Assembly (NCBI RefSeq): GCF_963678635.1
Contig: NC_087062.1
Span: 21,007,789 to 21,071,788, forward strand
Reading direction: 5' to 3'
Origin: Symsagittifera roscoffensis
Taxonomy: Eukaryota > Xenacoelomorpha > Acoela > Convolutidae
DNA: 64,000 bases
Part shown: one piece after another, positions 1-9,240 of the stretch
How the letters are laid out: the number at the start of each line of letters is the position of its first letter
How positions within the stretch are numbered: position 1 is the first letter of the stretch
Program-made: the position numbers and the translations under genes
Notes under the pieces: model-generated
What the model was told of the DNA's origin: nothing
Seen by the model: the letters and a program-made list of their open reading frames with translations, nothing else
Databases searched by the model: none

Positions 1-420
1 TTTACTCCAAGATCTCCAATAACTTTCATTATTGTGTTCAAATACATTACAAAAACAACACTCTAGAGACTTTGCTTCACAAACAAACAAAAATATCAGA
101 GTTTCAATCAGGAACGTTATAAATCAATCTGAAACATCTAAAAAAAGGAAAGTCGAATCACATCTTGCTCGAAAACAGTATAAAAACTGTTATGTTCTTT
201 TTTTAGAATTTTTTTTTGTTATACACTGTTTTTGTTTAGGTTTACGCTTTCTCTGATTGCTTTTGGTCATTAAAAATAACTATAAACAAAATGACAAACT
301 TAAAAATAACTATAAGCAAAACTGATTGCTTTTGGTCATTAAAAATAACTATAAACAAATTTTTCGAAAACTAAGCTGATGGCCTAAAAGCTGTAACACA
401 ATTGTTTTTAAATTTTCAGA
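1..420 (+). repeat. Diverged repeat copy, related to 3,006-3,360
   Basis: This stretch resembles 3,006-3,360 in the same orientation: a shared opening around CTCCAAGATCTCC, then AAATCAATCTGAAACA, then a GCTGAT-GCCTAAA-GCTGT block. Parts of the same block also occur in the Gypsy leader copies near 25,540 and 40,860. A short direct repeat (ATTGCTTTTGGTCATTAAAA) occurs twice at about 257-350. No coding potential is convincing. Confidence 0.6.
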
Positions 421-439
421 TCTTTGATTGTTTTGTATA

Positions 440-510
440 TATTGTAAAAAATTCATAATCCTGATGATGCACAAAATGTGCGAAAAAATTTGAATTAACA
501 TTTTAAATTT
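440..510 (+). ncRNA. Hammerhead-ribozyme-like motif (copy 1)
   Basis: CTGATGA (461-467) is followed by one unpaired T, a perfect 5-bp stem GCACA/TGTGC (469-473 with 477-481) and GAAA (482-485). An AAATTT...AAATTT pair follows and could form the next helix. This is the order of a hammerhead core, a motif known from PLE terminal repeats. The extra base after CTGATGA and the weak stem I make activity uncertain. Related copies lie at about 30,745 and 40,045. Confidence 0.35.
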
Positions 511-521
511 CAACTGGCTAG

Positions 522-631
522 GTTGAGACGGTGAAAAACACGTTAAAATAAGGTATCTGACGTCAACCAGTCGTCAATAGGGACATTCAATCTACTTTCT
601 ATTGCTGTGTGATTTTTGGGCGAATGTTACA
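522..631 (+). repeat. Inverted copy of the Gypsy element-1 LTR terminus
   Basis: Read as reverse complement, this segment follows the left end of the LTR at 26,031: GGGCGAATGTTACA at 618-631 is the complement of the LTR start TGTAACATTCGCCC, and the adjoining GGCTAGG-GAGACGGTGAAAAAC block matches further in. The same inverted fragment sits upstream of the CYLD-like copies at about 30,800-30,915 and 40,100-40,215, so it was duplicated together with them. Confidence 0.6.
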
Positions 632-1034
632 GGCTTTTTTATGGTGAATAATACAGGTGTTTATATAGGGTGGCAAAAAATCCAGGTTTTTAAATTTTCT
701 ATTTTTCTACGCTTTTGCCTCATTCTATCATCATGCCACCGTCAAGAAACGGCAATTTGTATGAACAAAAAACATTTTATTGCATGTGTCGGAACTTTCA
801 GTGCTAGTTGCACAGCAACTGATAATCTTTTTTTGCAAATTTTCTGAAGTTTCAAGAAAATTTTCTTTTTTGTAACTTCATTTTTGTCCACTGGTGTTGT
901 ATATTAATGGAGTGATCTCATTTGCAGGTTTTCAGATGGATTTCGTTCTCCAGTTTTGCTAAACTGTATAGAATCAGATCCGGAGATTTACCGGAGGTTT
1001 TAATGCCAGTTACAGTTCCGAATATAAACAACTG
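632..1034 (+). other. Upstream region of CYLD-like copy A
   Basis: Non-coding, AT-rich sequence that closely resembles 30,916-31,307 and 40,216-40,605. Shared landmarks are TTTTATGG, TTCAGATGGATTTCGTT and CTGTATAGAATCAGATC. It probably represents the 5' flank or 5' UTR of the ancestral CYLD-like transcription unit that was duplicated with the gene. I see no clear promoter element. Confidence 0.45.
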
Positions 1035-2030
1035 ATGAGTAGGTCCAAGCGCTCTTATGCGGATGTTGCACAACACAGCCGATCTTCTTTCGGTGGAAGA
1101 TATAACACTGTTGTGAAGCAGGAGCCTTGGGTACAGTTAGATGACAATTTCAAAGCAACCAATGGTGATATCATATATATTGGTGATTTCTGTCGTATTG
1201 ACCCATGCCCTGAAGGCAATAAACCGCACAGAGGTTTCGTACAAGCTTTTTAGATATGTACAAGAATGTCCTTGAAAGATCATTTTCAGCTGGTCGGAAA
1301 ACCTACATGCTGCAAGCCTGAAGATCCATTTGCTATAACTGCGTCACATGTAGCTTCACAGAAAAATAGGAGGACTGAAATCCAATTTCAATTGTGCGTT
1401 ATTGGAGGCGACCTAGCCATGTGCTATATTCCGACGATCAATCATTCTGTTTACGGTGAAGTAAAAAAGATCTGGGAATACGACACAAAAACAAAACGTG
1501 TCGTGAAGCACGACACAAAAACTGAATTTGGTGGCAGTACCAGAACGTGAGCAGCTATATGCATCTTGGAACATCAAAGGGGTCTGCCTTGTGAGAATAA
1601 TTGTTGACCGTAACAAAAGGCTTGTGTGCTTTTGCGTTCGCTGTATTCCCTCCGAAGTAGAGGATTCATGCGAGCTATTTTTCTTCGAAAGTGGAATTCA
1701 CCAAGGGATTGTAAAAAGTTTTGAAAGAAAAGTAAATACAGTCAAGCTCAGTCACTCTTCCCATGAACCACAGCTTTTTTCAAAACTATGCACGGCAAAT
1801 CAGGATGGTTTAACAAAAAGCAAAACAAAATGTCTCTAAGAACATTGTTAGAAAAATTAAATCTTCTCAAAATGAATCTGACGGATGAAATGACTCGACT
1901 TTACAATTGCATGATAACGACGCTGAAATGGTGGGTCTCACTGGCTATACGTCGAAGAAAGAGACATACAACATAGAGGAACAAAACGACCCCTTCTTTG
2001 GTGAGATCTGCTCGGTTGAAGACTCCATAT
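1035..2030 (+). pseudogene. CYLD-like pseudogene fragment, copy A (N-terminal part)
   Basis: Copy A starts with an ATG opening MSRSKRSYADVAQHSRS and parallels copy B (31,308-32,280) at DNA and protein level. Frames change near 1,255 and near 1,525, so three open pieces (1,035-1,253, 1,266-1,550, 1,528-1,839) cover what is one protein in the alignment. Similarity to copy B stops near 2,030, where PLE sequence on the opposite strand begins. The USP catalytic part is absent. Function of the N-terminal region is not evident by itself. Its identity as CYLD-related comes only from copy B, where it precedes CAP-Gly-like and USP segments. Confidence 0.6.
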
Positions 2031-2960
2031 TGTTATTTTCAACAAAGGGGTAAAATTGATCGATCATATCTCCTCTTCAATAGTCTTGCTTTTTGGATAG
2101 TATCCTTTCGGATACTCTTCGGATACTATCCTATCTCACCGTTTTTCCGGATCATGATTTTCAATCCAATGTTTCCTGTTTTTTTTTCTCAATGCTTTGT
2201 CAAGGTTTTCCCCTTTCAAGGTTTTTAAACAAACTGATGGATAGTCCTTTCGTTGACAATTTTTGTACTGCACAGGGACGCAACTTTTAAAATGAAGAAA
2301 GTTATTGGTAGCAATGAGTTTCTGGTACCACCCACTTGACACCTTTTTTAATCCGGTCAATCCAAATTTTTGTTCTCCTTTAAATCTTCTAAAGTAAATA
2401 GCAAGTTTGGATGGAAACTATTAGCAGCCTCGAGGAGAACCCCAGGATTACCAGGATGTGTCATCCACATATCCAGGAAAAATTTTAACAACTGTGACGG
2501 ATCGATCCGTTTCCTGTTGTTTTAAGCATGTCCAGCAAAAGCAGACAGTTTCAGCAATGATCCAGTTTGCTCTCAAAACTTGCCGTAAATTAACTGGTAC
2601 ATATTGAAGCAGGCTTCATTTACTACCATGTTAGTTCTATATGTAGCCTTTTTCTGACGCCCAGGGCAGACTCGAATATGCTCTTTTTACTAACAAAGTC
2701 AATTTTGGCACCTCTTTCATTTATGCAGGTTCTCATTCTTTCAGCCACAAACTGGTTAAATTTACTGCAAGGGAAGCATCCGTTGCTAGACCAACTTTTT
2801 GTACATAACACAAACCGTTTAATTTATAGTGTACCTTACAGCAGAGCTTAGCGTTTTTTCCATCATTTTGTGAGACAATTCGGAAGGATTGGCTAACTCA
2901 TACAATCTCTTCATGGCTATCTCAATAACTTTATTGAATGGGACATCAGTGTACCAACTT
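2031..2960 (-). pseudogene. Decayed Penelope-like element RT fragment (PLE-a)
   Basis: Reading the minus strand, decayed pieces match the better PLE copies (29.7-30.5 kb) in order: a block like VIEIAMKRLYELANP-SEL near 2,960-2,880, the cysteine-insertion region near 2,680, a GYVDDTS motif near 2,470, and a WYQK...FLHFKSC thumb block at 2,136-2,360. The last two are typical of PLE reverse transcriptases. Stops and frame changes are frequent, so this is a relic. The next PLE piece to the right (3,435-4,109) contains a thumb plus endonuclease, so two separate insertions are present rather than one element. Confidence 0.65.
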
Positions 2961-3364
2961 CAAACATCGAAGAAAAGTATACTCTCGTCAGAGTCTAGTT
3001 TTGTTTCCTCCAAGATCTCCGATAACTTTCATTATTGTGCTCAAATACACAAACAACACGCAGGGGATGTTGCTTCACAAACAACCAAAATTTTCAGGCT
3101 TTCAATCAGGAATGATATAAATCAATCTGAAACAACTAAAAACGGTCAGTCGAATCACATTTCACTCGAAACTGTTATGTTCTTTTTTTCAAAAAATTTT
3201 CTTAGACATGCACTGTTTTTGTTGAATTTTACGCTTTCTGATTATTTTTTGTCTTTAAAAACAACTATGATGAACACTTTTATCCAAAAACTTTCCTTTT
3301 TAAATTAAGTAAGATTCGTTTGGCTGATTGCCTAAAGGCTGTTATACGGTTGTTCAACCTCAAA
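2961..3364 (+). repeat. Repeat copy related to 1-400
   Basis: 3,006-3,360 repeats the order of blocks seen at 1-400. It lies between two PLE fragments and probably belongs to the PLE- or leader-flanking sequence. No coding region is supported. Confidence 0.5.
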
Positions 3365-3425
3365 CAATCCAAGCTCGACTGGCTAGAAGAAATTTAAAAT
3401 GTTAGTTCAAATTTTCCTGTACATG
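3365..3425 (-). repeat. Inverted copy of the hammerhead-adjacent block, in the PLE 3' region
   Basis: The complement of this stretch contains AATTTGAACTAACATTTTAA and TAGCCAGTCGAG, which parallel 487-530 just after the hammerhead-like motif. Its position directly downstream of the PLE endonuclease ORF (minus strand) suggests that the hammerhead-containing sequence is part of a PLE terminal region rather than host DNA. Confidence 0.5.
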
Positions 3426-3434
3426 ACAGATTTT

Positions 3435-4109
3435 TTAAAATTTTTTTTGTTTTTTTTGTTCATAGACTATATCTTTAGTGTTAATTCCCAGCTCCCTGAA
3501 CCCATGGTGTCTCTCCCTCCAAATATGCAAAGCCTCTACTGTGAGTAGATTATGAGTGCTGGCTGTTTTGTCTGTAATCTCGGAATTGAGCTCAGCAGTA
3601 TCGCATACCTCCTTATTACATTCTAACAAGTGTTGCCCTACTGGGGAGTCACTTTTGCGGTGTTTATCGACCCTCGTGTCTAAATGTCGGACTGTCTGGA
3701 CGACATAGGTGGAGTTACATCCACTACATGTAAGCTTAAACACCACTTTGGATCTCAGTTCACGAGCAAAGAAAGTTTTGAGGGATGGCAAGCGTGATTT
3801 CAGTTTGCTTGTTGTAAAAATTATTTGTGCCCTGGATATTTGCCGAACCTTTGCAGCTAAAAGTTGAGATGGATTGCCTCGATTTTGCCTTGTAAAAAGG
3901 GGGCAAGTATTTAACCGTTTATCATTTCTCGGTTCTGATGCCTTCAACTCCAAATTTTTCTTTCCCTCAACGATCTTGTTAAGAGTTTCAAACACTACCC
4001 TTTTGTGTTGCAAAGTTGCACAACCTCTAAAATTTAAAATGGTGCCGGTATCAATGGGTTTTTGGTACCACCCACATGTGATCTTTTTCCCTGAGTCCCA
4101 CATTGACAT
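3435..4109 (-). CDS. Penelope-like element C-terminal fragment: RT thumb plus GIY-YIG endonuclease (PLE-b)
   Basis: A 224-residue open segment. The N-terminal part has WYQKPIDTG (residues ~14-22), the thumb signature of PLE reverse transcriptases. The C-terminal part has a cysteine pair (CSGC), then STYVVQTVRHLDTRVDKH, which fits the GIY-YIG nuclease core of PLEs (Y-V-G-Q-T then an invariant Arg and a downstream His), and SPVGQHLLEC. The Gly of YVGQT is Val here, so activity is doubtful. The fingers and palm of the RT are missing upstream, where Gypsy LTR sequence starts within 40 bp, so this is a 5'-truncated insertion, the common state of PLE copies. Confidence 0.75.
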   Translation of the reverse strand: MSMWDSGKKITCGWYQKPIDTGTILNFRGCATLQHKRVVFETLNKIVEGKKNLELKASEPRNDKRLNTCPLFTRQNRGNPSQLLAAKVRQISRAQIIFTTSKLKSRLPSLKTFFARELRSKVVFKLTCSGCNSTYVVQTVRHLDTRVDKHRKSDSPVGQHLLECNKEVCDTAELNSEITDKTASTHNLLTVEALHIWRERHHGFRELGINTKDIVYEQKKQKKF

Positions 4110-4147
4110 TTAAATCCAAACAGGTCAAATTAACCTAAACATCTGTA

Positions 4148-4338
4148 ATATTCGCCCCAAGTAGTACACAGTGACGGAGATAGAAAAGGTGCCTAAAAAC
4201 GACTGGCCGGCGTCAGTTACCTGAATTCTACTCGTTTTTCACTGTCTCGGCCTAGCCAGTTGATTTTTTGGTCTGTTTAGGGCTAAGTAAAAAGTTACTG
4301 TTTTCAGGCCATCAGTCAAACGACTTTTAATCAGCTTT
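4148..4338 (-). repeat. 3' LTR of Gypsy element 1 (partial, cut by gap)
   Basis: Aligns with 26,031-26,223 over its whole length, including CTACTCGTTTTTCAC, CAGGCCATCAGTCAAACGAC and TTTTAATCAGCTTT, where the N run begins. Any open frame across this segment into the gap is not coding. Confidence 0.7.
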
Positions 4339-4538
4339 NNNNNNNNNNNNNNNNNNNNNNNNNNNNNNNNNNNNNNNNNNNNNNNNNNNNNNNNNNNNNN
4401 NNNNNNNNNNNNNNNNNNNNNNNNNNNNNNNNNNNNNNNNNNNNNNNNNNNNNNNNNNNNNNNNNNNNNNNNNNNNNNNNNNNNNNNNNNNNNNNNNNNN
4501 NNNNNNNNNNNNNNNNNNNNNNNNNNNNNNNNNNNNNN
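4339..4538. other. Assembly gap (200 N)
   Basis: Exactly 200 N, a conventional placeholder for a gap of unknown length. By comparison with element 2 it should hide the last part of the second coding block, the polypurine tract and several hundred bp of LTR. Confidence 0.98.
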
Positions 4539-5333
4539 GTAAGCTTCTAACCATCTCACCGCCAGCTTAGCACTAACCACCACGATTGACACCTGTTGAT
4601 TTTGGTCGGGCAACCCCGTGGAGTACAACTCCTCCACGTCCCACACTAACACCAGACTCCCGCGTTTGGGGTACCGTAACGTCTGCGCCAGGCAGTGACA
4701 AGGATACTCCCCATGGGTCGTCAATATGTTCCTTCGGGTCCGATACCCCGAAGCTCCCAGCAACGGCTCCACTTTCATCATAATCCTGTGTATATCGTCC
4801 TTCTTTTCCATGGTGTGGAATTTAGTGGGTAACGCTCCGCTCGCCTTTTTCTTCTGGATTTCACTCACATTACCCTCAATCAACCTCATGAATTCCTCGC
4901 CCACTACGTCCTGCAACTCGCCTTCAGATCTCTTCGGGACGGCCCGAATGATCTTCGTCAGCAAATCATATGACCTTTCCGACATCCTGGCCAACCTCAC
5001 ACACTTTGGCACAGAGAAGAGTTGGTCGAGGAACACCTGCTGCGTCCTAGCATCCATCACCACTATGTGCGTAGGGTACCTACTATTGCAATATGGCGCA
5101 GAGCTCGAACCCACCAGATATTTCGAACCAGTAGGTCTATAATAGGCCTCACTGTCCTTCAAATTCATCTCGTTCTCCAGAGCCTCTCGCCAACCTCCAA
5201 TTTTTTGCTCAGTCTGCAGCGCTCCAGGGAACACTTCCACACTAAGGGACGTCACTAGCCCATGAACACGCTCTGGGCGTTCCAGTGATTCTATAGAGCT
5301 CGTCATGCTGCAAAATCCCGATGCAGTGATCAA
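4539..5333 (-). CDS. Element 1 second block: C-terminal unknown protein, last open segment (3'-truncated by gap)
   Basis: Homologous to the middle-to-C-terminal part of the 966-residue protein of element 2 (43,265-46,165). Shared landmarks are SLSVE-PG-LQ, SVPKCVRLARMS, PLLGASG/PLLEVSG, a cysteine/histidine cluster H-G-x-C/Y-PCHCLAQT, and WDVEE-GLPD-QQ. I do not recognise the family. The PCHC cluster conserved between the two copies could bind metal. The frame runs into the N gap, so the stop is unknown. About 70 residues present in element 2 between this segment and the previous one are lost in the broken stretch 5,334-5,415. Confidence 0.6.
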
Positions 5334-5415
5334 GTCCTGAGTCGCACACGTGTCCGTCCATCCCGCTACTGTGAGCTAGACAGGTGCCCTGTCTCAACCA
5401 ATCACCGGAGAGATT

Positions 5416-5910
5416 TCACTCGGAAGGTTCCGTGGATGGGTTGCTCTTCTGTTTCGTTATCTTCAGAGCCAGCAGATGGTGTATCATGGCTAAATCGTGT
5501 AGATTCGCGTCATCATCCAAGTCCATTGTGACATCGTCTGTCATATCCCAGATTAAACCTGCGTTTGGATGAGGACACCAAGAAGGCTTCATGAGCTCCC
5601 TTATGGTTACCAAGCTGGTCTTCAAGGGATCGTCCCAAGAACCGCAATCAAAGCTCACCTGCCCCTTCAGCTGGGGAACCGAGGGTTTGACCACTCGTTC
5701 CTCCAAAATGATTCCCAGCTTGGATTGTTCCATCATCAACATGCCAGTTTCCTTGACTCGCTCAACCCAGAAATCGAGTACCACAACTTGCTCATAGTCA
5801 AAGTATGCTTCCCTGGCCTCCTCATCCACGAAGGGGTTATACGCCATCCCTGGTATGCCAGACACATATTGGAATGACTTCAACTTCCCCAGTGTTGCAT
5901 AGTCCTTCAC
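5416..5910 (-). CDS. Element 1 second block: unknown protein, middle open segment
   Basis: Matches element 2 around residues 290-440 of its last ORF: YQHVSGVMGIAYNPF there corresponds to FQYVSGIPGMAYNPF here, and LLRPSWCPHPHA to LMKPSWCPHPNA. It overlaps the upstream segment by a few bases in another frame and begins with GTG, so the boundary is a frame break, not a start site. The W-C-P-H-P motif is conserved between copies and may be functional. Family unknown. Confidence 0.6.
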   Translation of the reverse strand: MKDYATLGKLKSFQYVSGIPGMAYNPFVDEEAREAYFDYEQVVVLDFWVERVKETGMLMMEQSKLGIILEERVVKPSVPQLKGQVSFDCGSWDDPLKTSLVTIRELMKPSWCPHPNAGLIWDMTDDVTMDLDDDANLHDLAMIHHLLALKITKQKSNPSTEPSE

Positions 5911-6851
5911 TGCATAGTCCTGACTGCTTCAATTAACTCCCGGCTCACCTTCAACTCTTTGTTGGATTGTCTTCTCACTTCTTCCAACCTGCGATAGCTT
6001 TCCATGTCCTTCGACTCTTTATTTGGTATGGCCAGCGCCATGTCCTGATGTAGCTCTGGGAGTGCCCTCAGAAAGTTTTGTTCACGATCAACTCCCCCTT
6101 GCCGAATGGTCTTTATGCATTCTTCGAACACAGGAGTGGGGATACGATCCACCACGAACCTCATAAAGCAAAAGGCATCTTTACGCTTAGCCCAGGCTGT
6201 CGCCGAATCGTCTCTAGAAATTAACACTCGCAGGGCTTCCATCAATTCCAGTTCCTGTTCCTTTGATTTCGAGTCGTTGCTGGCTTCATATTCCGCTTTC
6301 TTGATTCCCATCAAACACCAGGCTAGTCGTACCTGCAAAACAGTTGCACACGGATAGACCAGATATGCTGCCATCGTCACAGGTGCATGCATCGTCTTGT
6401 CGAAGTATCTTTGGAGGGCCGCCCTCCAAGAGATTTCTAGCAGTTTTTCCAGCCCGGTTTCATTCGCCTCTGAGGACATCACCCTGCCGTATTCTTTCCG
6501 ACTCATGTTAGAGTTCTCCGTCAGCTCCTTCAGATACTCCTGCATGGCTTGCTTCTCGTCCCAGGCCACCAGGTGCCCTCTCGCGGAATTCCTTGCCTTA
6601 AGCATCTCTACATAACCCCATGTTGGATCTCGAATGTGGACTGAGTGTGGCACTGTGATCCGACTATACTCGACCACGTCGAGTGGTCCCTCCAGCTTCA
6701 TCCGGGCCATGTTGGTTCGCGAGGGTTTGTAATCATCAAGTCCTCCAGATCCACACTGACTGATGACTTCCATTTCTAGCTTAGTATCCGCCAAAGTCCA
6801 TGCATTTTTCTTTGATCTCTTTGCCGTTGTGGTCAAACCTGCCAATAGCAT
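5907..6851 (-). CDS. Element 1 second block: unknown protein, first segment of the C-terminal region
   Basis: 314 codons, mostly helical by composition. It corresponds to about residues 50-280 of the 966-residue ORF of element 2: shared patterns are L-x2-SWRAALQ versus LKRTWQNLL, LAWCLMGI versus FAWSLVGI, RKDAFCFMRFV versus MKDATCFLRWI, and SYRRLEEVRRQSNKEL versus RHRKLDEIRRFYNKKF. It starts with ATG at 6,851, but element 2 suggests it continues from upstream sequence. No known domain recognised. Confidence 0.6.
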   Translation of the reverse strand: MLLAGLTTTAKRSKKNAWTLADTKLEMEVISQCGSGGLDDYKPSRTNMARMKLEGPLDVVEYSRITVPHSVHIRDPTWGYVEMLKARNSARGHLVAWDEKQAMQEYLKELTENSNMSRKEYGRVMSSEANETGLEKLLEISWRAALQRYFDKTMHAPVTMAAYLVYPCATVLQVRLAWCLMGIKKAEYEASNDSKSKEQELELMEALRVLISRDDSATAWAKRKDAFCFMRFVVDRIPTPVFEECIKTIRQGGVDREQNFLRALPELHQDMALAIPNKESKDMESYRRLEEVRRQSNKELKVSRELIEAVRTMQ

Positions 6852-6859
6852 CGGGGGTA

Positions 6860-7225
6860 TCAGGTTCTCTTTTCTCCCCCGGCCAGCGTCGCACCATCTC
6901 CTTGTCCACTCTCACTTAGCCGAGTTGCTCTTGCCAACGAGGCCACCACCGCACTGGCTTTCGATTTCACCACTTTTTCAATCACCGTCCTGCTTCCTGT
7001 CTTCCCTTTCAACCGCTTTATTCCTTTCTTGGCTCGACTAACGGGTAATTTTATCGTAATCTGCTGATCATCGGCACTGTCCTCTGTGACTGACTCGGTC
7101 AGAACATCAGACTCTACGGAGCTCATCAGTTTCTCTAGAACCTGGCGCATGATGGGTTGGTTTAACCCCACCTTCATTACGGACTGCGTCCCGTATCTGC
7201 GTATCACGTCCCATGTTTTTTCCAT
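6860..7225 (-). CDS. Element 1 second block: short basic segment
   Basis: 121 codons starting at an ATG. The middle is strongly basic (KLPVSRAKKGIKRLKGKTGS), resembling a nuclear or nucleic-acid-binding tail. Its position equals the short basic ORF at 46,162-46,461 of element 2, which has SRKRKREVEG. Sequence similarity between the two is weak, so the correspondence rests mainly on order. Confidence 0.4.
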   Translation of the reverse strand: MEKTWDVIRRYGTQSVMKVGLNQPIMRQVLEKLMSSVESDVLTESVTEDSADDQQITIKLPVSRAKKGIKRLKGKTGSRTVIEKVVKSKASAVVASLARATRLSESGQGDGATLAGGEKRT

Positions 7226-7285
7226 GAAGATTACTCGGTTTCAGGTCACTCCTGCCTTACGTTCAAGTTCACTCTGGTATCTCTA

Positions 7286-8008
7286 TCACTCCTCTTCAGG
7301 TAATGTGATCAGGAAAGAGACACTCGTCGTCTCGTCAATTCTTCTCCTCCTTAGTGATTCATGGAGCAGTTTCTGTATGTCCCTACTCCGGTAAGCCATT
7401 GCCAGGCCTATTGGATCCACTGGGGATAAGCTGGCAGGCGCCTCCCTCGTAGGGGACATGAAAAACGATGGTGTCATCAGCAATAGATTTCCATCGACTT
7501 CCCCGTCGTCGTCTTCACTGAACTGGTATTCCAGCAAGTCTCTCTCCAATGCTCCTAGGTCCAATCCATTCGACTTCTCTCCCTTTTCCTCCTTGTGATC
7601 GTCGTCATGATCCATCTCTTCGTCATCGTTCGTGTCTGGTCTCAGCCCAGGTCCCGAAGTGCTTTGCTGCATGTCCGTGCCCGAGTCCGGTCGCGCCGAT
7701 ACGGTCAGATCCCCTGCGTGATGGAATAACTCATCATTCACCAGGAATTCTACTGATTCGTCGCCATATGGCGCCAGCTCGTCGATCGTCACGTACATGC
7801 CTCCTCTGCATTCCCGTGCCACTTCCAATAGTTTTAATTTCATTTCTCCTGGCCACTTCAATCGTGACCAATCATCTGCTGGTGTGTACACGTCATTCCA
7901 CACGTCAACGGAAACTCCTGGCATCCTGGAAGGTGGTGCCTTGATCTTCTTCCGGCGCCATGCATCAGTAAACGTGAAATCGAAAGTATGCATGGCCAGA
8001 CGTTCCAA
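7286..8008 (-). CDS. Element 1 second block: unknown segment with acidic stretch
   Basis: The first part (FTFTDAWRRKK ... MPGVSVDVWNDV) parallels FTDGWDSLF ... MPPNFEVREVL in the 521-residue ORF of element 2. It is followed by a very acidic region (NDDEEMDHDDDHKEEKGEK) not obvious in element 2, and LLEYQFSEDDDGEVDG. The segment begins at a non-ATG codon after a frame break and is therefore an internal piece of a larger protein. Function unknown. Confidence 0.5.
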   Translation of the reverse strand: MERLAMHTFDFTFTDAWRRKKIKAPPSRMPGVSVDVWNDVYTPADDWSRLKWPGEMKLKLLEVARECRGGMYVTIDELAPYGDESVEFLVNDELFHHAGDLTVSARPDSGTDMQQSTSGPGLRPDTNDDEEMDHDDDHKEEKGEKSNGLDLGALERDLLEYQFSEDDDGEVDGNLLLMTPSFFMSPTREAPASLSPVDPIGLAMAYRSRDIQKLLHESLRRRRIDETTSVSFLITLPEEE

Positions 8009-8051
8009 CTGATGAAGCGCGGCTCCATCCCTTCACTCCACTTCCGCTTTT

Positions 8052-8351
8052 TCACCTCCGCATCACCAGCCGCTCCGATGCAAGGGCAATGACAGGAGAC
8101 GTGACCCCCAACAACATTCTCTTTATCAATGGATATCGGGGGCATTGGTCCGGCAGCGGCCTGGAACCGGAAAGCCGCGCTTGCTGATTCGCTTTGACGT
8201 GTGCATATGCTTCCCGCATATGGACCCGCATCGCCTCTCCTGAATCCTTCACCACTGGTCGCAGATTCCAAAGCTTCGGTTTAAACTGGACATGGGAAAG
8301 GTCCTCGCTGCCCATTCGGCATTTGAAGTTGTTGTTGAAGTCCATCAACAT
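8052..8351 (-). CDS. Element 1 second block: unknown segment
   Basis: 99 codons matching the 521-residue ORF of element 2: FKCRMGSEDLSHV-FKPKLWNLRPV here versus LQCRMGGKREGPIETYPKFWNLNPL there, and YPLIKRMLLG versus FPTVRRMTLG. It shares its frame with the next segment upstream (8,370-8,621). No recognised domain. Confidence 0.55.
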   Translation of the reverse strand: MLMDFNNNFKCRMGSEDLSHVQFKPKLWNLRPVVKDSGEAMRVHMREAYAHVKANQQARLSGSRPLPDQCPRYPLIKRMLLGVTSPVIALASERLVMRR

Positions 8352-8369
8352 CCTTTCTGGCTCCGCTAT

Positions 8370-8621
8370 CTATCCGAATAGCCTGTCGTCACTGGCCAAC
8401 CCTCTCAGCTCCTTCTGTTCCACCCAATTCAGCACGTAACAATCCACAACCGATACTAAGTTGACATACAGCACTGATTTCCTGTATGTCTTCACTTGCA
8501 CGTCCGTGAACGCAAATGACATCATGGGTCCGTACACCACCGTGACGAACTCCCTCAGTCCATGGACCAGAGCCAGCGGATCGATCCGCATCATTACAGC
8601 CAGATCTGTCAGTAAGGGCAT
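8370..8621 (-). CDS. Element 1 second block: unknown segment (MPLLTDL region)
   Basis: 83 codons. MPLLTDLAVMMRIDPLA and FVTVVYGPMMSFAF match MPLLTDLCLAMRSDPMA and VVTCIYGPAVTYAF of element 2 closely, one of the best conserved stretches of the unknown region, which argues that it was under protein-level constraint. It is an internal part of the larger protein. The flanks are broken. Confidence 0.55.
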   Translation of the reverse strand: MPLLTDLAVMMRIDPLALVHGLREFVTVVYGPMMSFAFTDVQVKTYRKSVLYVNLVSVVDCYVLNWVEQKELRGLASDDRLFG

Positions 8622-8777
8622 GCCACATTACTGTTTGCATTCACTCGCTCCCGTCGCCACCTTGTCCTCTCCTGTGATACTCCTATTCTGCTGCAGGAGG
8701 TACTGGAGCAAGAGTATCCTCTTCCTCCAATCCTTCATCTTCCTGTATGAGGCGGTTTCCAACTGCGCGTTGAATTC

Positions 8778-9080
8778 TCAACTTGCTCCCTGCAGTTGTT
8801 CGGGGTAGCGTAATAGCACGAACAACTCGCCCAGCCGACCATATGTCAAGGCGATCAGGGTAAGGAGTCCATCCAATCTCAGGTCCGCTAACGCTTGGGT
8901 GAAGAGATTCGCAGGTCCCTTCTTGAAGTTCTCGTGACCAAACGTCACGTACAGTGCTAATACCAGACCGATCGACAGTTTTCGGATGTCCTTGACAAAG
9001 CTCGCGATCAGATTCCGGGAGGCCCTCGGGTAACACGTTGACAGCAAGGATGGCGTCCATCCCACTCCCATTCTACCCAA
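8778..9080 (-). CDS. Element 1 second block: unknown segment with hydrophobic helices
   Basis: LSIGLVLALYV-FGHENFKKGPANLF and LDGLLTLIALTYGRLGEL parallel SLLLALYLVYPRYLFNMGPAYLF and IDGYLALVLLTHGEL of element 2. Two hydrophobic stretches could be buried helices or weak membrane segments, but polar residues interrupt them. The stretch 9,081-9,240 upstream is related but broken by several stops. Confidence 0.5.
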   Translation of the reverse strand: MGRMGVGWTPSLLSTCYPRASRNLIASFVKDIRKLSIGLVLALYVTFGHENFKKGPANLFTQALADLRLDGLLTLIALTYGRLGELFVLLRYPEQLQGAS

Positions 9081-9240
9081 GATAGCGTCTTATCTCTCAT
9101 ATTGTGCCCTCGTGGCCAAAGTATCAGCTTGGTAGTTATCCAACGACATCGTGTTCACGTCTTGCATCAATTGTAACATCATACCCCGGTTAACTCCCTC
9201 GCGTTAAACAAGTTTTTCAGATATTCGTGTATCTTTTTGA

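Noticed and set aside
4239-4338. Extension of the last element 1 ORF across the N gap
   Set aside because: Sequence left of the gap is LTR by comparison with 26,031 onward. The apparent frame depends on the placeholder N count.
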